A program made the translations under genes and the position numbers. From positions 310,001-374,000 of the forward strand of contig NRSV01000004.1 in the NCBI GenBank assembly GCA_002286855.1: DNA of 64,000 bases, written 5' to 3'. The notes under the pieces were generated by a model. It was given only the letters and a program-made list of their open reading frames with translations, was not told where the DNA came from and did no database searches. Origin of the DNA: Bipolaris cookei. Its lineage: Eukaryota > Ascomycota > Dothideomycetes > Pleosporales > Pleosporaceae. Below are positions 23,172 through 34,668 of this stretch, piece by piece; positions within the stretch are counted from its first letter, which is position 1, and the number at the start of each line of letters is the position of its first letter.

Positions 23172-23174
23172 TAG
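22488..23174 (+). CDS. Open reading frame for a DNA-binding-only pogo transposase fragment (228 aa)
   Basis: The frame from the ATG at 22488 is intact for 228 codons and ends with a TAG formed across the right TA duplication (23172-23174). It contains the psq-type helix-turn-helix (QRRAAALYNVSQRTLRDRLAG), the CENP-B-type second DNA-binding lobe (VKDLADSLLA, NWAKSFVKRRPEL) and the opening of the DDE domain (IYNFDETGFMMG). The last 11 or so residues come from the terminal inverted repeat. An internal deletion without any stop or frameshift is noteworthy. Such a product could bind transposon ends but not cut DNA. Whether it is expressed is unknown. Confidence 0.7.
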   Translation: MLEHRNVQDTLKESQIQLPILAIQKDATLSQRRAAALYNVSQRTLRDRLAGISSRQDIQPNSMRLLVTEEETLCDHVLNLDWRLFPVHLSTVKDLADSLLAARNCEPVGQNWAKSFVKRRPELQTKFNRNYDYKRALYEDPELLQGWFRLVQNTKAKYGIQENDIYNFDETGFMMGMHNASAVATASKRRPRLKYLQQGNREWVTSVVCASAAGWAICPSERFVRSRR

Positions 23175-24830
23175 TTGATTATCAAGCCTTCGTATACGCG
23201 CTTTGCAAGAAAGGTTTATTATTGAGTGCGCCGCCATGTGGGTGCTATCCAGAGGTGACGGCGGCACGGGACTAGCCGTATCGGCCTCTGATCTTGACAG
23301 CACATTGCGAAGAGATCGGCCTGGAAAATCCTATAAGAGGTTGAGTCGTTCTAGCAAACCCTGAGACCCTAGGGAAGTCGCTGCAGATTCCCTGCGATTC
23401 ACTGGCAATAACCGAATCATTGAGGGCCCTTTCACATCAACCCCTCCATGAATCTCCGATCAGATTTGCCTAGATTTTTCTGGTTCGGAATAGATATATG
23501 GCTTTGTTGTGGTAGTCACTGGATTGTGATGGTGTGCTGCTGTTCCGGTATCAGGCTCCTATCGGCACTCGCCTGCATCTTTGATGAATATCCTGTTAAC
23601 CCTAGTGAATTGAATATTTGTTAGCTCATTAGTCCAATCTTCCATCTCTTAAATTTCCATTATATTTTTTAGTCGAGCAGTCACGTCTCAACAAAGTTTC
23701 TTGTGAACCTCGACGTTTATGTCACGGGCGGCTCGTTGGAGACTGGAGTTGCTTTATGACAAGCATGCAATCGCCTTAATTTGGACCAGATTCTCGGATA
23801 TTGTGATCTAATATCTACTTTGATGTTCTGCGAGAGCGATAAAGGTAAATATTATGTAACTGTTGATGTTTCTGTTGACTAACTGTATATTGATATTAGT
23901 GACTTCCACATAGGGAACCTCCACGCATAGGAGCTTTGTACGAACCTAAAAAAATACCAAGTTCGAATCCAAAATGATGCATATCACGTTACAAATATAG
24001 TAGCCTATTGTCCTAGCCTTGAATGAGGGATTTGTATACAAAGAACAGAATCAGTATGCAGTCTTGTTTCGAGCTCGTTGGGTACACTAGCACGTGATAT
24101 GGTTCCGATCACTATCCTGGATCAAGATTTCAACTCATATGTTGCCGTCTATATTCGTTATTTGTACACATCGTTTGTCAAGGTTCAGCGCTGGTCCGTG
24201 TGGTGAAAGCCTAGTTGCGACATAGTCTGAGTTCTCTTTGAAGAAGAAAAAAACGCGTTGCGACTATGTAGGCGATAAAGCTCAAGGAATTGCTAAGATG
24301 GATGATGTGTTGCTCGCAGATCGTGGTAGTTCAAACGAGATCCGAAATCGGTGGATGTGTTGTACCTTCCTCTCGGACTCGCGGTGCTACCACCTCTTTC
24401 CTCGTCACCCATGCCACCATCTTATTTTTCATCTAGCATTATCATCATCACCTCTGTGCCATCCCCAAAATTTTCCACGAAAAATGACGTCTCGCAAGCC
24501 TTGGATTCACGCCTTTGGACCATGAAATGTGTGATGTTCAAAACTTGCCACTTTGGTCATGAGACATTACGCGACGCTGATCATTTATTTCCCCGCGTTA
24601 TTTCTCCACAATTCCCTTGACAAAGCCGGAAATGACCATAACTTGATGGCCAGCTTTTAGCCTGAAATACGGCTCTTTCTATTCTATTTTAAATTCTCGG
24701 TTCGAATTGTTGCGATAGATACTACCCTAATCAGACTACTGACGTATCCATGTTTATTGGAACTGAAGATTTTGGCAGAGTATAAATTGCTTGCAATGAG
24801 GCGGCATAGATTGCGAAGGCTTCTTACGAC
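23172..24830. other. AT-rich intergenic region
   Basis: Only very short frames occur over about 1.6 kb. Base composition is more AT-rich than around the neighbouring genes. No transposase similarity continues past the right terminal repeat. The final 100 bp form the promoter of the GH67 gene. Confidence 0.5.
24781..24786 (+). promoter_or_regulatory. TATA-like box of the GH67 gene
   Basis: TATAAA lies 45 bp upstream of the first ATG (24831), a plausible spacing for a fungal core promoter with a short leader. No experimental support is possible from sequence alone. Confidence 0.35.
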
Positions 24831-27353
24831 ATGTTGAGCGCGACCATGCGTTTGCCATTCACAACATTACTTTGTGCCATCGGTGGAGCCCTCGCTGAAG
24901 ACGGCTCGCAGGGCTGGCTACGATATGCTCGGATCCCAAATGGAGCATCCGCCCAATCGGTACCATCAACAATCATCGCACTGAATACCACGCGGATCAG
25001 TCCCGTATATACAGCCGGCCAAGAACTTCAGAGGGGTATACTAGGCACCACCAGTAAACAACTCAAAGTGAGCACGACCGCCAGCCAGAATCAGTCAGCC
25101 ATCATCGTCGGGACTACCAAAGCTTATAGCGAGGCATACGAGAATATTGGTGAATCTGCGGACTTGGAAGATGATGGATTTTACCTCAGTATAAGCCCAG
25201 GAAAAGTCATCATCATCAGCCAGAACGAGCGTGGCGCTTTGTACGGCGCATTCGAATATCTCTCGCAGCTCGCACAGAACAAGATTACATTCGGATCTAA
25301 AGTGTACAACCCACAAGCGCCGATTCGATGGACTAACGAATGGGACAATCTTGATGGCAGTATTGAGCGGGGCTATGCTGGTCCATCAATCTTCTTCCGG
25401 AACGGTTATGTAATCGACAACACTACTCGCATCGCTGAATACGCCCGACTGTTGGCGTCCATTCGCGTAAACGGCGCCATTATCAACAACGTCAACGCAA
25501 ATGCTGCTTTACTCAATGATCGCAACGTAGCCGGTCTTGGTAGGATAGCAGACGCTATGAGGCCATATGGAGTGCAGATTGGCATTTCACTCAATTTTGC
25601 ATCCCCCCAGCAATCCCTGGGCACTTTCGACCCACTAGACCCCAAGGTTGATGCTTGGTGGACGAACATCACTAATCAGATCTATTCAGAGGTCCCAGAC
25701 ATGGCAGGTTACTTGGTGAAAGCCAATAGCGAGGGCCAGCCGGGACCGCTGACGTATAACCGCACTCTGACAGATGGAGCGAACATGTTTGCAAGAGCTT
25801 TGAAGCCTCATGGTGGAGTAGTCATGTTTCGCGCTTTCGTATACGACCACCACCTCGACCCGGCAAATTGGTACGCTGACCGGGCGAATGCACAGCTCGA
25901 GTTCTTCCAGCATCTCGACGGAAAGTTTGACGAGAATGTCGTGGTGCAGATCAAATTTGGGCCTATCGACTTCCAAGTCCGCGAGCCGCCATCCCCATTG
26001 TTTGCATCACTACGCCACACTAGCACAGCCATTGAGCTCCAGATCACACCCGAGTACCTGGGTCAAAACTGCCACTTAGTATATCTTGCGCCGCAATGGA
26101 AGGAAATTCTAGACTTCGACATGAAGGCCGAAAACACCGAATCAAGAGTCAAGGATATTGTTAACGGAAAGCGTTTCAAACGACCATTGGGTGGATATGC
26201 TGGCGTCTCTGGCGTTGGTTCCAACACGATATGGCTGGGAAGCCATCTTGCCATGTCGAATCTGTATGCCTTTGGGCGGCTAGCCTGGGATACGTCTAGT
26301 GTCTCGGAGACGATTCTTCAGGACTGGATTCGACTGACGTTTGGGTTCGACCAGGGCGTCCTTGACACCGTCACCGACATGTCTATGAAGTCGTGGCCTG
26401 CATACGAGAACTACAGTGGTAACCTGGGTATCCAGACGCTGACGGATATTCTCTACACCCACTACGGGCCCAACCCAGCTTCTCAAGATGGCAATGGCTG
26501 GGGTCAATGGACACGGGCCGACGGCTTGGGCATTGGCATGGATCGCACGGTACGAAACGGTACTAAGAATGCCGGACAGTACCCGTCCGAGATTGCACGG
26601 ATATGGGAAAACATTGAGCTGACTCCGGATAATCTTTTGCTTTGGTTCCACCATGTCCCATATACGCATCGGTTAAAGTCCAATAAGACGGTTATTCAGC
26701 ACTTCTACGACGCGCATTATGAGGGAGCGCAGGCGGCGCAGGAGTTTGTCCGCCAATGGGAGTCTCTGAAGGGCAAGATTGACGAGGAGCGGTTCGAGCA
26801 AGTCTTGTTCAGACAGACGTATCAAGCTGGACATGCGCTCGTGTGGCGCGACGCCATCAACCAATTTTACTTCAACCTGTCGCGGATACCAGACGAGGCC
26901 AATCGAGTGGGCAACCACCCGTACCGGATTGAGGCGGAGAGCATGACGCTGCAGAACTACAAGCCGGTCGCGGTGAAGCCGTTTGAGACGGCGTCTGGAT
27001 TCAAAGGCATTGTGACAACATCGAGTGGGACAATTGGTGTAGCGACAGCCAAGGTGCCGTTCGCGAGCGGGAGGTACAATGTGGCGGTTAACTACTGGGA
27101 CGTGATTGGCGGCAGGGCGAAGTATCAGCTCAGTCTTGGGAACCGGACCGTAGGATTGTGGACGGGCGACCTGGAGGACAAGCTGGGCCACGAACCATCT
27201 GCGTATCTGGACGGGCATTCAGCGACGAGGATCACGTTCCGGAACGTGTGGGTGGAGCGGGGAGAGGAGGTGCGCATCACTGGACAGGCGAACGGAGCCG
27301 AGGCAGCGCCCATCGACTATGTTTCCTTTTTGCCATCGGGGATTGTTGACTGA
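24831..27353 (+). CDS. aguA: Secreted alpha-glucuronidase, glycoside hydrolase family 67
   Basis: This intronless frame of 840 residues has the usual length for fungal GH67. Two possible starts exist; the Met at 24846 (MRLPFTTLLCAIGGALAEDG) gives the cleaner signal peptide. The family's central (beta/alpha)8 domain is recognisable from RWTNEWDNLDGSIERGYAG onward. Candidate catalytic residues are Glu301 (KANSEGQPGP, acid), Asp380 (FGPIDFQVREP) and Glu408 (QITPEYLG). The 28-residue gap between the last two matches characterised GH67 enzymes. The enzyme removes 4-O-methyl-glucuronic acid from the non-reducing ends of xylo-oligosaccharides, outside the cell, in xylan breakdown. Many N-glycosylation sites are present. 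Confidence 0.95.
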   Translation: MLSATMRLPFTTLLCAIGGALAEDGSQGWLRYARIPNGASAQSVPSTIIALNTTRISPVYTAGQELQRGILGTTSKQLKVSTTASQNQSAIIVGTTKAYSEAYENIGESADLEDDGFYLSISPGKVIIISQNERGALYGAFEYLSQLAQNKITFGSKVYNPQAPIRWTNEWDNLDGSIERGYAGPSIFFRNGYVIDNTTRIAEYARLLASIRVNGAIINNVNANAALLNDRNVAGLGRIADAMRPYGVQIGISLNFASPQQSLGTFDPLDPKVDAWWTNITNQIYSEVPDMAGYLVKANSEGQPGPLTYNRTLTDGANMFARALKPHGGVVMFRAFVYDHHLDPANWYADRANAQLEFFQHLDGKFDENVVVQIKFGPIDFQVREPPSPLFASLRHTSTAIELQITPEYLGQNCHLVYLAPQWKEILDFDMKAENTESRVKDIVNGKRFKRPLGGYAGVSGVGSNTIWLGSHLAMSNLYAFGRLAWDTSSVSETILQDWIRLTFGFDQGVLDTVTDMSMKSWPAYENYSGNLGIQTLTDILYTHYGPNPASQDGNGWGQWTRADGLGIGMDRTVRNGTKNAGQYPSEIARIWENIELTPDNLLLWFHHVPYTHRLKSNKTVIQHFYDAHYEGAQAAQEFVRQWESLKGKIDEERFEQVLFRQTYQAGHALVWRDAINQFYFNLSRIPDEANRVGNHPYRIEAESMTLQNYKPVAVKPFETASGFKGIVTTSSGTIGVATAKVPFASGRYNVAVNYWDVIGGRAKYQLSLGNRTVGLWTGDLEDKLGHEPSAYLDGHSATRITFRNVWVERGEEVRITGQANGAEAAPIDYVSFLPSGIVD

Positions 27354-28041
27354 GAGGAAGGGGACAGGGAGACAGGGAGCAGCAGGATAGATAATGGCAG
27401 ATTAATGAATTTGGTCGCAATCGCACCGAGATCGCATACACGGGGGCCGTCGGGAGGCCTTGGCGTCATTTCTCTTGCAGGGATTCCCTGTGTGCTTCCC
27501 GCCGCGCTAAGCCCCTTCAAGCGACACATCCCCTTTTCCCTTCTCCGCCGACATGGCAGGGCAGCCCACGACAGTCGCCGCCGTTGGTGGTTTGGCGACG
27601 GCCCAGGGTTCACACGACATGCATCCGTCGATGCCTGCGTGTTGCCTTAGTGATTGTCACCTGTATTACTTACGCTGCGAGGAAAAAGCAACACCCCCAG
27701 CTTGTGTGTGACGCCCACCCCGACCGCCCAGCGCCGCAAACGTCTTTGATAAACACTGGGCTGAGGCGCTTCGTCGTCACACCTCTCCCCTCTCCTTTCC
27801 CCTCGCTCTCGCTCGCCCACCTTAGGCCACCGAGTATCCGGCGAGCACGCAAAAGCCTGGGATCCGTGCCATACGCCGTTGCTGCACAATGTGACAAGCC
27901 CTCCGCCTCGACCAAGTCTTCCCAACTCATAGCAGCGCCCGCTGTCATTCTTCCAAAAAAAAAGAGTCTCTCCGGCTGCACCAGCAATCCCTCGGTGCCC
28001 TGTCTACCGCACCTCCAGCCTCGCCACAGCATCGCGAGTTG
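27354..28041. other. Intergenic between GH67 and ankyrin gene
   Basis: This holds the 3' region of GH67 and a pyrimidine-rich leader (CTCTCCCCTCTCCTTTCCC and similar) ahead of the ankyrin gene, typical of fungal 5' regions. No gene is seen. Confidence 0.5.
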
Positions 28042-29910
28042 ATGGCGCGCTCGAGTACGGTCGCCGCTCGATGCGCAGCGCTAGGGACATCGATCGCCCA
28101 GGTTAGAGCTGCTTCGCATGTTCATCATCCCACCCCTTGCGCTAATATCCGATCCAGATCATCCCGGACGTCAGCAGTTTTGCGCGCAAAGTCCGCGATG
28201 CCAGACATGATCTTAATGCCATCAACACCAATCTGCTCATTATCAAAACGGGCTTAGGCATTGCCCAGGATGACTTTTCAACAAAGGCCGCTGGGCTGCC
28301 CCAATCTCTTGTTGACGCAGTAACACGCATCATTGATTCTTGCGACGACACCAGTGATCGCCTCCAAAAGGCCTTTCTTAAACTCTCGTGTAGTGCAAAC
28401 CCACGGGACGATTGGCGGGACCTTCGAGACGGGCCTTTGGTTAACTTGCGTCACGATCTTGATGCCTCAAAAGTCATTCTGGAGCTGTCTCTGGACTATC
28501 TCGCTCTGTAAGTGCTGCCATTCCCTGTGAGCGTTCCCAACGCCAAGGTTGCTTACGACCCGCAGATTTGGTCAGCAGGATACCCTGGACGCTCTGCTCC
28601 AGAATTATGTCAGCGACCTGATCACGCACAGCGATGATCTCTTGAAGCAAACAGATACAGATGAGATTTATGTTAACCAAACAGCACGGGAAACGCTTTC
28701 TGCGCTACTTCAGGCTGTTCGCTTACTCCGGTCATGCATTACAGCCGTGTCAAAAGAAGGAACCCCAACGACAACAACGCAACCAGCAAAGAGATCAGTA
28801 ATCCCGCGCCCAGATTCGCTAGAGCCCGTTCTGGGCGAAACGCCTCGAAGCGGAAGGAAGAGTCCCAGTGGTAGAAAGAGTCCGAGTGCCCAGAGTTCGT
28901 CCCATGCGAGCATGAATGACAGTGGCATCGGTACATGGCTCGCCAATGTTCCGTCGTTTGAAGATGTGCAACCTCTCTCGTATTCTAACATTGAGCAATC
29001 GTCAGTGTTGCGACTCGTAGTGCCCTCTTTGCAGGAGCCCACTACCCCATCACGCGGTACCTTTTACACTGAAGACTGCGCCTCCGCCCAAACCCTCGTG
29101 GCACCAGAATCACGACTGAAGAAATCGTACAGCTGGTGTACCGACCTATCAGGAAAGGCAAGCATCCGGTTGCAGCTCGCATCAAGCTATGCATCTAGGC
29201 ATGCATCGAAATATGCGTCCATTGTTTCTGGCTCGGATGTATCAATTATTCATAAGAAGATCACCTCGGACCGGATAGCTGTTACAAAAGGCAAAAGAAA
29301 AGAGCTGGAGCCCCGACAGAGGGAGGCAGTTGACCGCATCCTGGCAAACATACCTGCAGAAGCAACAGCTGCTGAAGTAGAAAGAGTCATTTGGGAAGGC
29401 GCGACCCCAATGGCACCGCATCCCGAGTTTGGATTCTTTTTCATGAGAGCAGCCTACGAAATGTCAACGGACATATTGCCTCTTTTGATGGAGTTTGGGG
29501 CAGATATCACTCGAAAAAACGTTGCACCAACGTCATACTATACCGCTGTGCATGCTGCCACATTAGGATGTCAACTCGACACAGTACGTTACCTCGCTTC
29601 TCAGGGCCATTCACTCGATACACCCGACTTCCACGGCGAAACTCCCCTTCACCTCGCCCTCCGGACGCCTGGAGCGTCGGCAATAGCAAGGTACTTGGTA
29701 GAAGCCGGTGTGGATGTCAACTCGGAATCAAGAGCTGGACAAACGCCGCTACAAGTAGCTCTCAAATCAGCTGGACTGGAACCTCGAGACCGAAGCGTGT
29801 TGATTGCGCTACTCATTGCACATGGAGCCGAGGGCGAGGCAGAGGTCAAGAGAGTAATGGAGTGCAGGAGGGGTAACGAGAAGGGGAAAAGTGTCCTCGG
29901 ACTAACCTGA
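28042..29910 (+). CDS. Ankyrin-repeat protein with fungal N-terminal helical domain (584 aa)
   Basis: Three exons are inferred: 28042-28101, 28158-28507 and 28566-29910, with introns of 56 and 58 bp that keep phase. The N-terminus (about 1-190) is helical (SSFARKVRDARHDLNAI, LLIIKTGLGIAQDDF), like the N-terminal domain placed before NACHT or ankyrin domains in many ascomycete proteins. The middle is Ser-rich, with a duplicated SGRKSPSGRKSPS. The C-terminal third carries ankyrin repeats: LPLLMEFGADITRKN, DTVRYLASQGHSLDTPDFHG, ETPLHLALRTPG, YLVEAGVDVNSESRAGQTPL. It probably acts in intracellular protein interaction; the partner is unknown. No NACHT P-loop is present. Confidence 0.85.
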
Positions 29911-30674
29911 CGATGAATAGGCAGGCCATGATTGGGTCTCACATAATTATTTCTTGTGTAATGTGCGTCACGCGACTGTGTCGCCCAAACTAAATATCAT
30001 TCTGGTCGCACCTTTCTCGGATGGGCTTCGAATTTTTATTATATATTGATTTTAGGCTAGCGGGGGGCAAGCATGGATAGATACCCAACACCCTTTATTG
30101 CACTATCGCTTTTGGCATATCTACGGGACTCAGGAGCGATACCTGACCAAGCCTTGCCTGTATTATAGAAGCGGCTATGGTTGTGCTGGCGGCAATAAAA
30201 TTGGCTTGGAACTCTGATATTAATCTTATTTTCTCTTAGACTGTATAGAAATTTAAATAAAGCTCAGCAATTATAAACTGTTTCTGCCCTGGGTCCTACA
30301 AAAAAGAAAAACATAGCAAATTAGCAGTGGCAACGCATTACTCGTAAGTATGCGCTGTTGATGTGCGGCGGAGTCAACCATTGGTATGAAATTGAATAAG
30401 GCAAAGTGATGCAATTTGATGGCGTACCATAATGCATGAGGAAAAATATTGCATTCGGAGACACGTTGACAAATTCGCCTTGGACTTAACCCATGGATGA
30501 TACTGTGGGGTATTAGTAACGTCTACGATACTGAAGGCGGGAAGGAGCTAATCGCTGACCCCACTAACTAATCACGCTCCACTTGCCATCGGGCAACTCC
30601 GTTATCATTGCGACAGATATTTCGTCGCTGATATTCATTGCTTTTGTTGAATCTCAACTCGACTTCTCAGCAAC
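29911..30674. other. Intergenic, no gene seen
   Basis: AT-rich spacer between the ankyrin and aldehyde dehydrogenase genes. No frame of interest was found. Confidence 0.55.
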
Positions 30675-32289
30675 ATGGCTGGCAAGGGAATAGATACGTA
30701 TATGATGTGGGTAGAGGGCAAAGAGGTAGAAGGTGGAGCAGAGCAGTCAGTTAGCGATGCACAGAGTGAGGACCGATCATAATTGCTAACAATGCTACAG
30801 GCTACCCATTGAAGATCCAGCCACTGGCGAGATCTTTGCACACTGCCATGCGGCGTCTGCAGCCAATGTTGACGATGTTGTCAAGACTTCTCATCGAGTC
30901 TTCAAATCTGGAGTGTGGTCGAAAGCCCCACGTCATGTTCGCGCAGACATTCTAGACCGCATCGCCACACTGCTAACGGAGAACCTCCCGCGATTGATTC
31001 AACTGGAAGTCCGACAAACCGGGCGCGCTATCCGCGAAATGAACGCTCAAGTTCCGACCCTTACCAAATGGTTCAAATACTATGCTGCTCTCATACGGAC
31101 CGAAGAGCGCTCTGTGTTACCCACCGTTGGGAAACTCCACAACTGGATTGACAGAAAGCCTCTCGGAGTGGTTGCGCAAATTACGCCGTTCAACCATCCA
31201 ATGCTGATTGCTGTCAAGAAGATAGCGCCTGCGCTGGCGGCTGGAAACTGTATTGTCTTGAAACCAAGCGAGCTGACTCCGCTCACAAGCGTCGAGTTGG
31301 GAAAGCTTATGAAGGAGGCTGGGTTGCCAGATGGTGTATTCAACGTACTGCCTGGCGATGGTATCACAACAGGCAAATCTCTAGTCCACCACCCGTTGAT
31401 CAAGAAGGTTGATGTGACAGGAGGTACACCCGCAGGACGCGCCATTGGGGCCATTGCAGGAGGAAACCTTGCACACTATACTGCCGAACTCGGCGGCAAA
31501 GCACCTCTAATCATCTTTGAGAAGGCACATTTAGATTTGGCAGTCAATGGTGTGGCATTTGCTAGCTTCATTGCCAGCGGCCAAACATGCGTGGCAGCAA
31601 CTCGAATCATTGTACAAAACAGCATTCTCGATGATGTTGTAGAAAAGCTCAAGACCAAGGCACAGAGTATTGAAAAAAGAATGGGGTCACCGAAAAACAT
31701 TGAGTCGATGATGGGCCCACTCATATCTAGGAAACAGCTCGCTAACGTGGAGGCGCTGGTCAATGACGCGAAGCAAGCCGGAGCTACGACCGTATTTGGC
31801 GGAGAGCGCATGAAGGGCGAGTCATCGCTGGACGGCATTGACTTCTCCACTGGCTATTTCTATCCCCCTACCATACTGACCAATGGAAAATCCACAAAGA
31901 TTGTCGACACGCGTATATGGAGAGAAGAAGCTTTTGGTCCCGTGATCGTGGTGGTCGGCTTCGACACCGAGGACGAGGCTGTAGAGCTCGCAAACGACAG
32001 TGAATTCGGGCTGGGAGCTGCCATCTGGACACAGGACTTACCGCAGGCGTTTCGCGTATCAGAAAGCATCGAGAGTGGCATCTGCTGGGTCAATACACAT
32101 CATCGCAACGACCCGAGTTCGCCCTGGGGCGGCATCAAGAGCTCAGGTGTGGGAAGTGAGAACGGTATCGATGCGTATAATGCGTATACTACATCCAAGA
32201 GCACGATTATCAATTACGCAACTGCGGAAGAGGGCCTGGCGAGCGATGATTGGTTCAGGGAGGGTACAGGTGAGGTTCGGTACGGATAG
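30675..32289 (+). CDS. NAD(P)-dependent aldehyde dehydrogenase (519 aa)
   Basis: Exon 1 (30675-30745) joins exon 2 (30801-32289) across a 55-bp intron with a GTCAGT donor. The phase fits, giving LPIEDPATGEIFAH in place of the stop met if the intron is read through. The ALDH fold is clear: ITPFNHPM, cofactor-binding segment KPSELTPLTSVELG, TGGTPAGRAIG, general base Glu253 (ELGGKAP) and nucleophile Cys287 (SGQTC), with the normal 34-residue spacing. The C-terminal block EEAFGPVIVVVGFDTEDEA and the WGGIKSSG motif are also present. It should oxidise an aldehyde to the acid, probably in the cytosol as no targeting signal is seen. The substrate class is not resolved. Confidence 0.93.
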
Positions 32290-33069
32290 TTTGGAGACGC
32301 GGATTACCTCATTGCGAGATTGATACCTCTACGTTGTGCGCTATACGGTTAGTTTTAGTACCTAGAAAAGCTCTTTACCTATAATATTACATCTTTCAAC
32401 CCGCAATCTTTGAATAATACAGGAACCTCGCGTGCTGGCTTGTTACCTCCATCAGGGGACGCCACAAGTTTAGGTAACAACATCAATGTCAATGTCCGTT
32501 TTTTTCAAGTTAGCTGACATGAGATTTTGATTGTTGAATTACTAGCCTCGAATGAACAGAAAGTTTGGCAGTAATTTAAGCTGATAGTAATCGAAAATAC
32601 TTATGTATCGTCTAGTAGGAGGATTGCCAGCCTCGCATATTGTAAAAGATTTTGCAGTGCTATTCCCTTGAAAATCTGAACGTATTTAATTTTAGTCTTT
32701 TTAGTTGGTACGCAGGATATAATCAGAAGCGAGCTTACTTCTTTTGATGTCTTTTGTCCGCAACTGAAAAGAAAAACACTCCCTACTGCAATTATGGCGC
32801 ACGATTTTTGGGCTGGTAGTATATACTGTGTGAGCAGAACGATCGTTTCCTTGGAAATATTTAATAGAATTCCAACTAGCTAATCAGTAGGCGTTGAAGG
32901 TACCATGGTCATAGATGTGATTTTGTTCTTGGCCGAGGAGTGCATGGACGCCGTGTTATCGTCTGGAGCTTGAAAGGACAGACTCCTTTGTGTACCGTTA
33001 ATACGATAAGAATCCTTTTGTCTCGAACCGTGCTCATTCATACTCTTTATACCTCTCCCCTCTCAACTC
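32290..33069. other. Intergenic, no gene seen
   Basis: AT-rich spacer between the 3' end of the aldehyde dehydrogenase (+) and the 3' end of the broken minus-strand gene. No frame of interest was found. Confidence 0.55.
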
Positions 33070-34668
33070 TCAAGTAACACTAAACCTCGCGCTCTGCCGT
33101 ACAACCCCAACACGCACCTCATCCCCATCTTCATCCCGCCGTTCCTCAAGCATCGATGCAATCTTCCCCAACGCCCCACTCGCAGCAGGACTAACATAAA
33201 AAAGAAGACACTCATTCCAAACAACCTTCATCTCCACATCCCTAACCCCCTCCGCATTCACACCCACACCACCAACCCTATACCGCTCCAAATGCATCAA
33301 CTCACTTTCCTGCAGATATTTCAGCAAAGCACCAATTACTAGCGGTTTCCCCTCAAGCACGGCCCCACCTCCCCTACTCTTACATAGCCTGATCCCATAC
33401 TTGAATCGCGACTCAAGATCCCCATCCTGTTCAGAATCGGGGTCATAACCCCCCCCCCCCCCCCCCCCTCATCTACACTCCCTCCTAGCTATTCTATTTC
33501 TCGTTCCAGCAGCTCAAACACCGCAGAAGTGATGTACGCATTCGACCCGCACGGCTGTCTCCCTGGGTCCTGCAGTGTGAAGATGATACGGGATGCTGCG
33601 GGTGCAGGCTGCGGCGTTGAGATTGGAGTCGGGACTTGAGATGCTGCGCCCTGCGAAGTTGGAGTGTGAAATCGGAATCGGTATATGCGGGAGGAACTGA
33701 AGAGTGAGCGGCGGAGCTGGCGTTTAAGGGCTTGTAGGACTGAGGTGTGGAAGCTGCGGGTGATGTGGCGTGGGGAGTGGATGCGGCGTTTTTTGCGGGA
33801 GGGGGGTGGGGTGTGGGAGTTCGTGATGTGAGGGGTGGGCGTTATGGTCTTGTGTGTGCTTTCGTTTTTGAGCTAGGAGAATGTGGGGTGCGTTTAGGAG
33901 AGGGGACTTTGTGTCAGGCCGGCATGTGCTTCTTTCATCTATCTCTGCATCATCGCTTGTTTCTGACTCCATGACTGTCCCGAAACATGTAGACACATAG
34001 ATACCCGGTTGACTCCCTTTTCTAGCCTCAATATGTGCGAGTAATGCATCGATGATTTCATTTGCAGTGACACCTTTGATTGTCAGTGGAGTAATGTCAT
34101 AGCCATCATCTTTCAGCAGCTTGAGCCGCACAATGTTGCTGGCTTTTTGCTTCCAGCTGATGCATGACCAATCTCTATCTAAGTTGTGATCTTCTCGATC
34201 GATTATCTTTTTGGCTTAGGCCCCCCAACATGATGGGTTCTTCAGTTATTTGGAAGAGGCGGCGGTGTTGCGTGATGGGAGGGGTGTGAGTGTGGAAGAA
34301 GAACCACTAGCTGGTGTGATGTTTTCCTCGGTCAGTGTGAAGGACTGTGTAGTATTTGGAGAAAATATACTATTGGCAGCGTCAGCGGTTGTGCCTCGTT
34401 GTTTCTTTCTCGTGGCTGCTATTAAGTCTTTGTCTGGCCGCTGGTAGTTGCTGGTGCTAGCTGCTAACGCCAGGGCGCGGTTCACCTCTTCCAGGCTGAG
34501 AGAAGAGCGAGATATCGATGTTTTTGTTGTTGCTGAAGAATCCCTCTCTACCCTTTCTGGTTTTAGTCTTTTGAACCGTTCTCCATTTCCACCTCTTGTT
34601 CGTCTTTTCGGCAGTGGGAATATCCTGCTCCAGGGTAGCTTAGTCGCAGGCATGCTGCTTTGAGACAT
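33070..34668 (-). pseudogene. Broken gene of unknown function containing a C20 tract
   Basis: Minus-strand coding character runs from an ATG at 34668 (MSQSSMPATKLPWSRIF, basic and Ser-rich) to a stop at 33070, but in several frames. Recognisable pieces are 34668-34246, the KLLKDDGYDITPLTIKG piece at about 34150-33900, a basic piece RKKRRIHSPRHITRSFHTS, and VLEGKPLVIGALLKYLQ to FSVT. Between them are a frame shift near 33860, an in-frame TAG near 33488 and a run of 20 G (coding strand; 33449-33468). The length of that run puts the last piece out of frame; 18 or 21 would restore it. Some joins may be unrecognised introns. No family is recognised. Confidence 0.5.
33449..33468 (+). repeat. C20 homopolymer inside a broken coding region
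   Basis: There are twenty consecutive C on the plus strand. It lies inside the minus-strand broken gene, where it would encode glycines. Such tracts are prone to replication slippage and also to sequencing length errors. Confidence 0.9.

Noticed and set aside
23941..23980. tRNA-like word GTTCGAATCC
   Set aside because: No acceptor stem or anticodon arm can be drawn around it; no tRNA gene was supported anywhere in the window.
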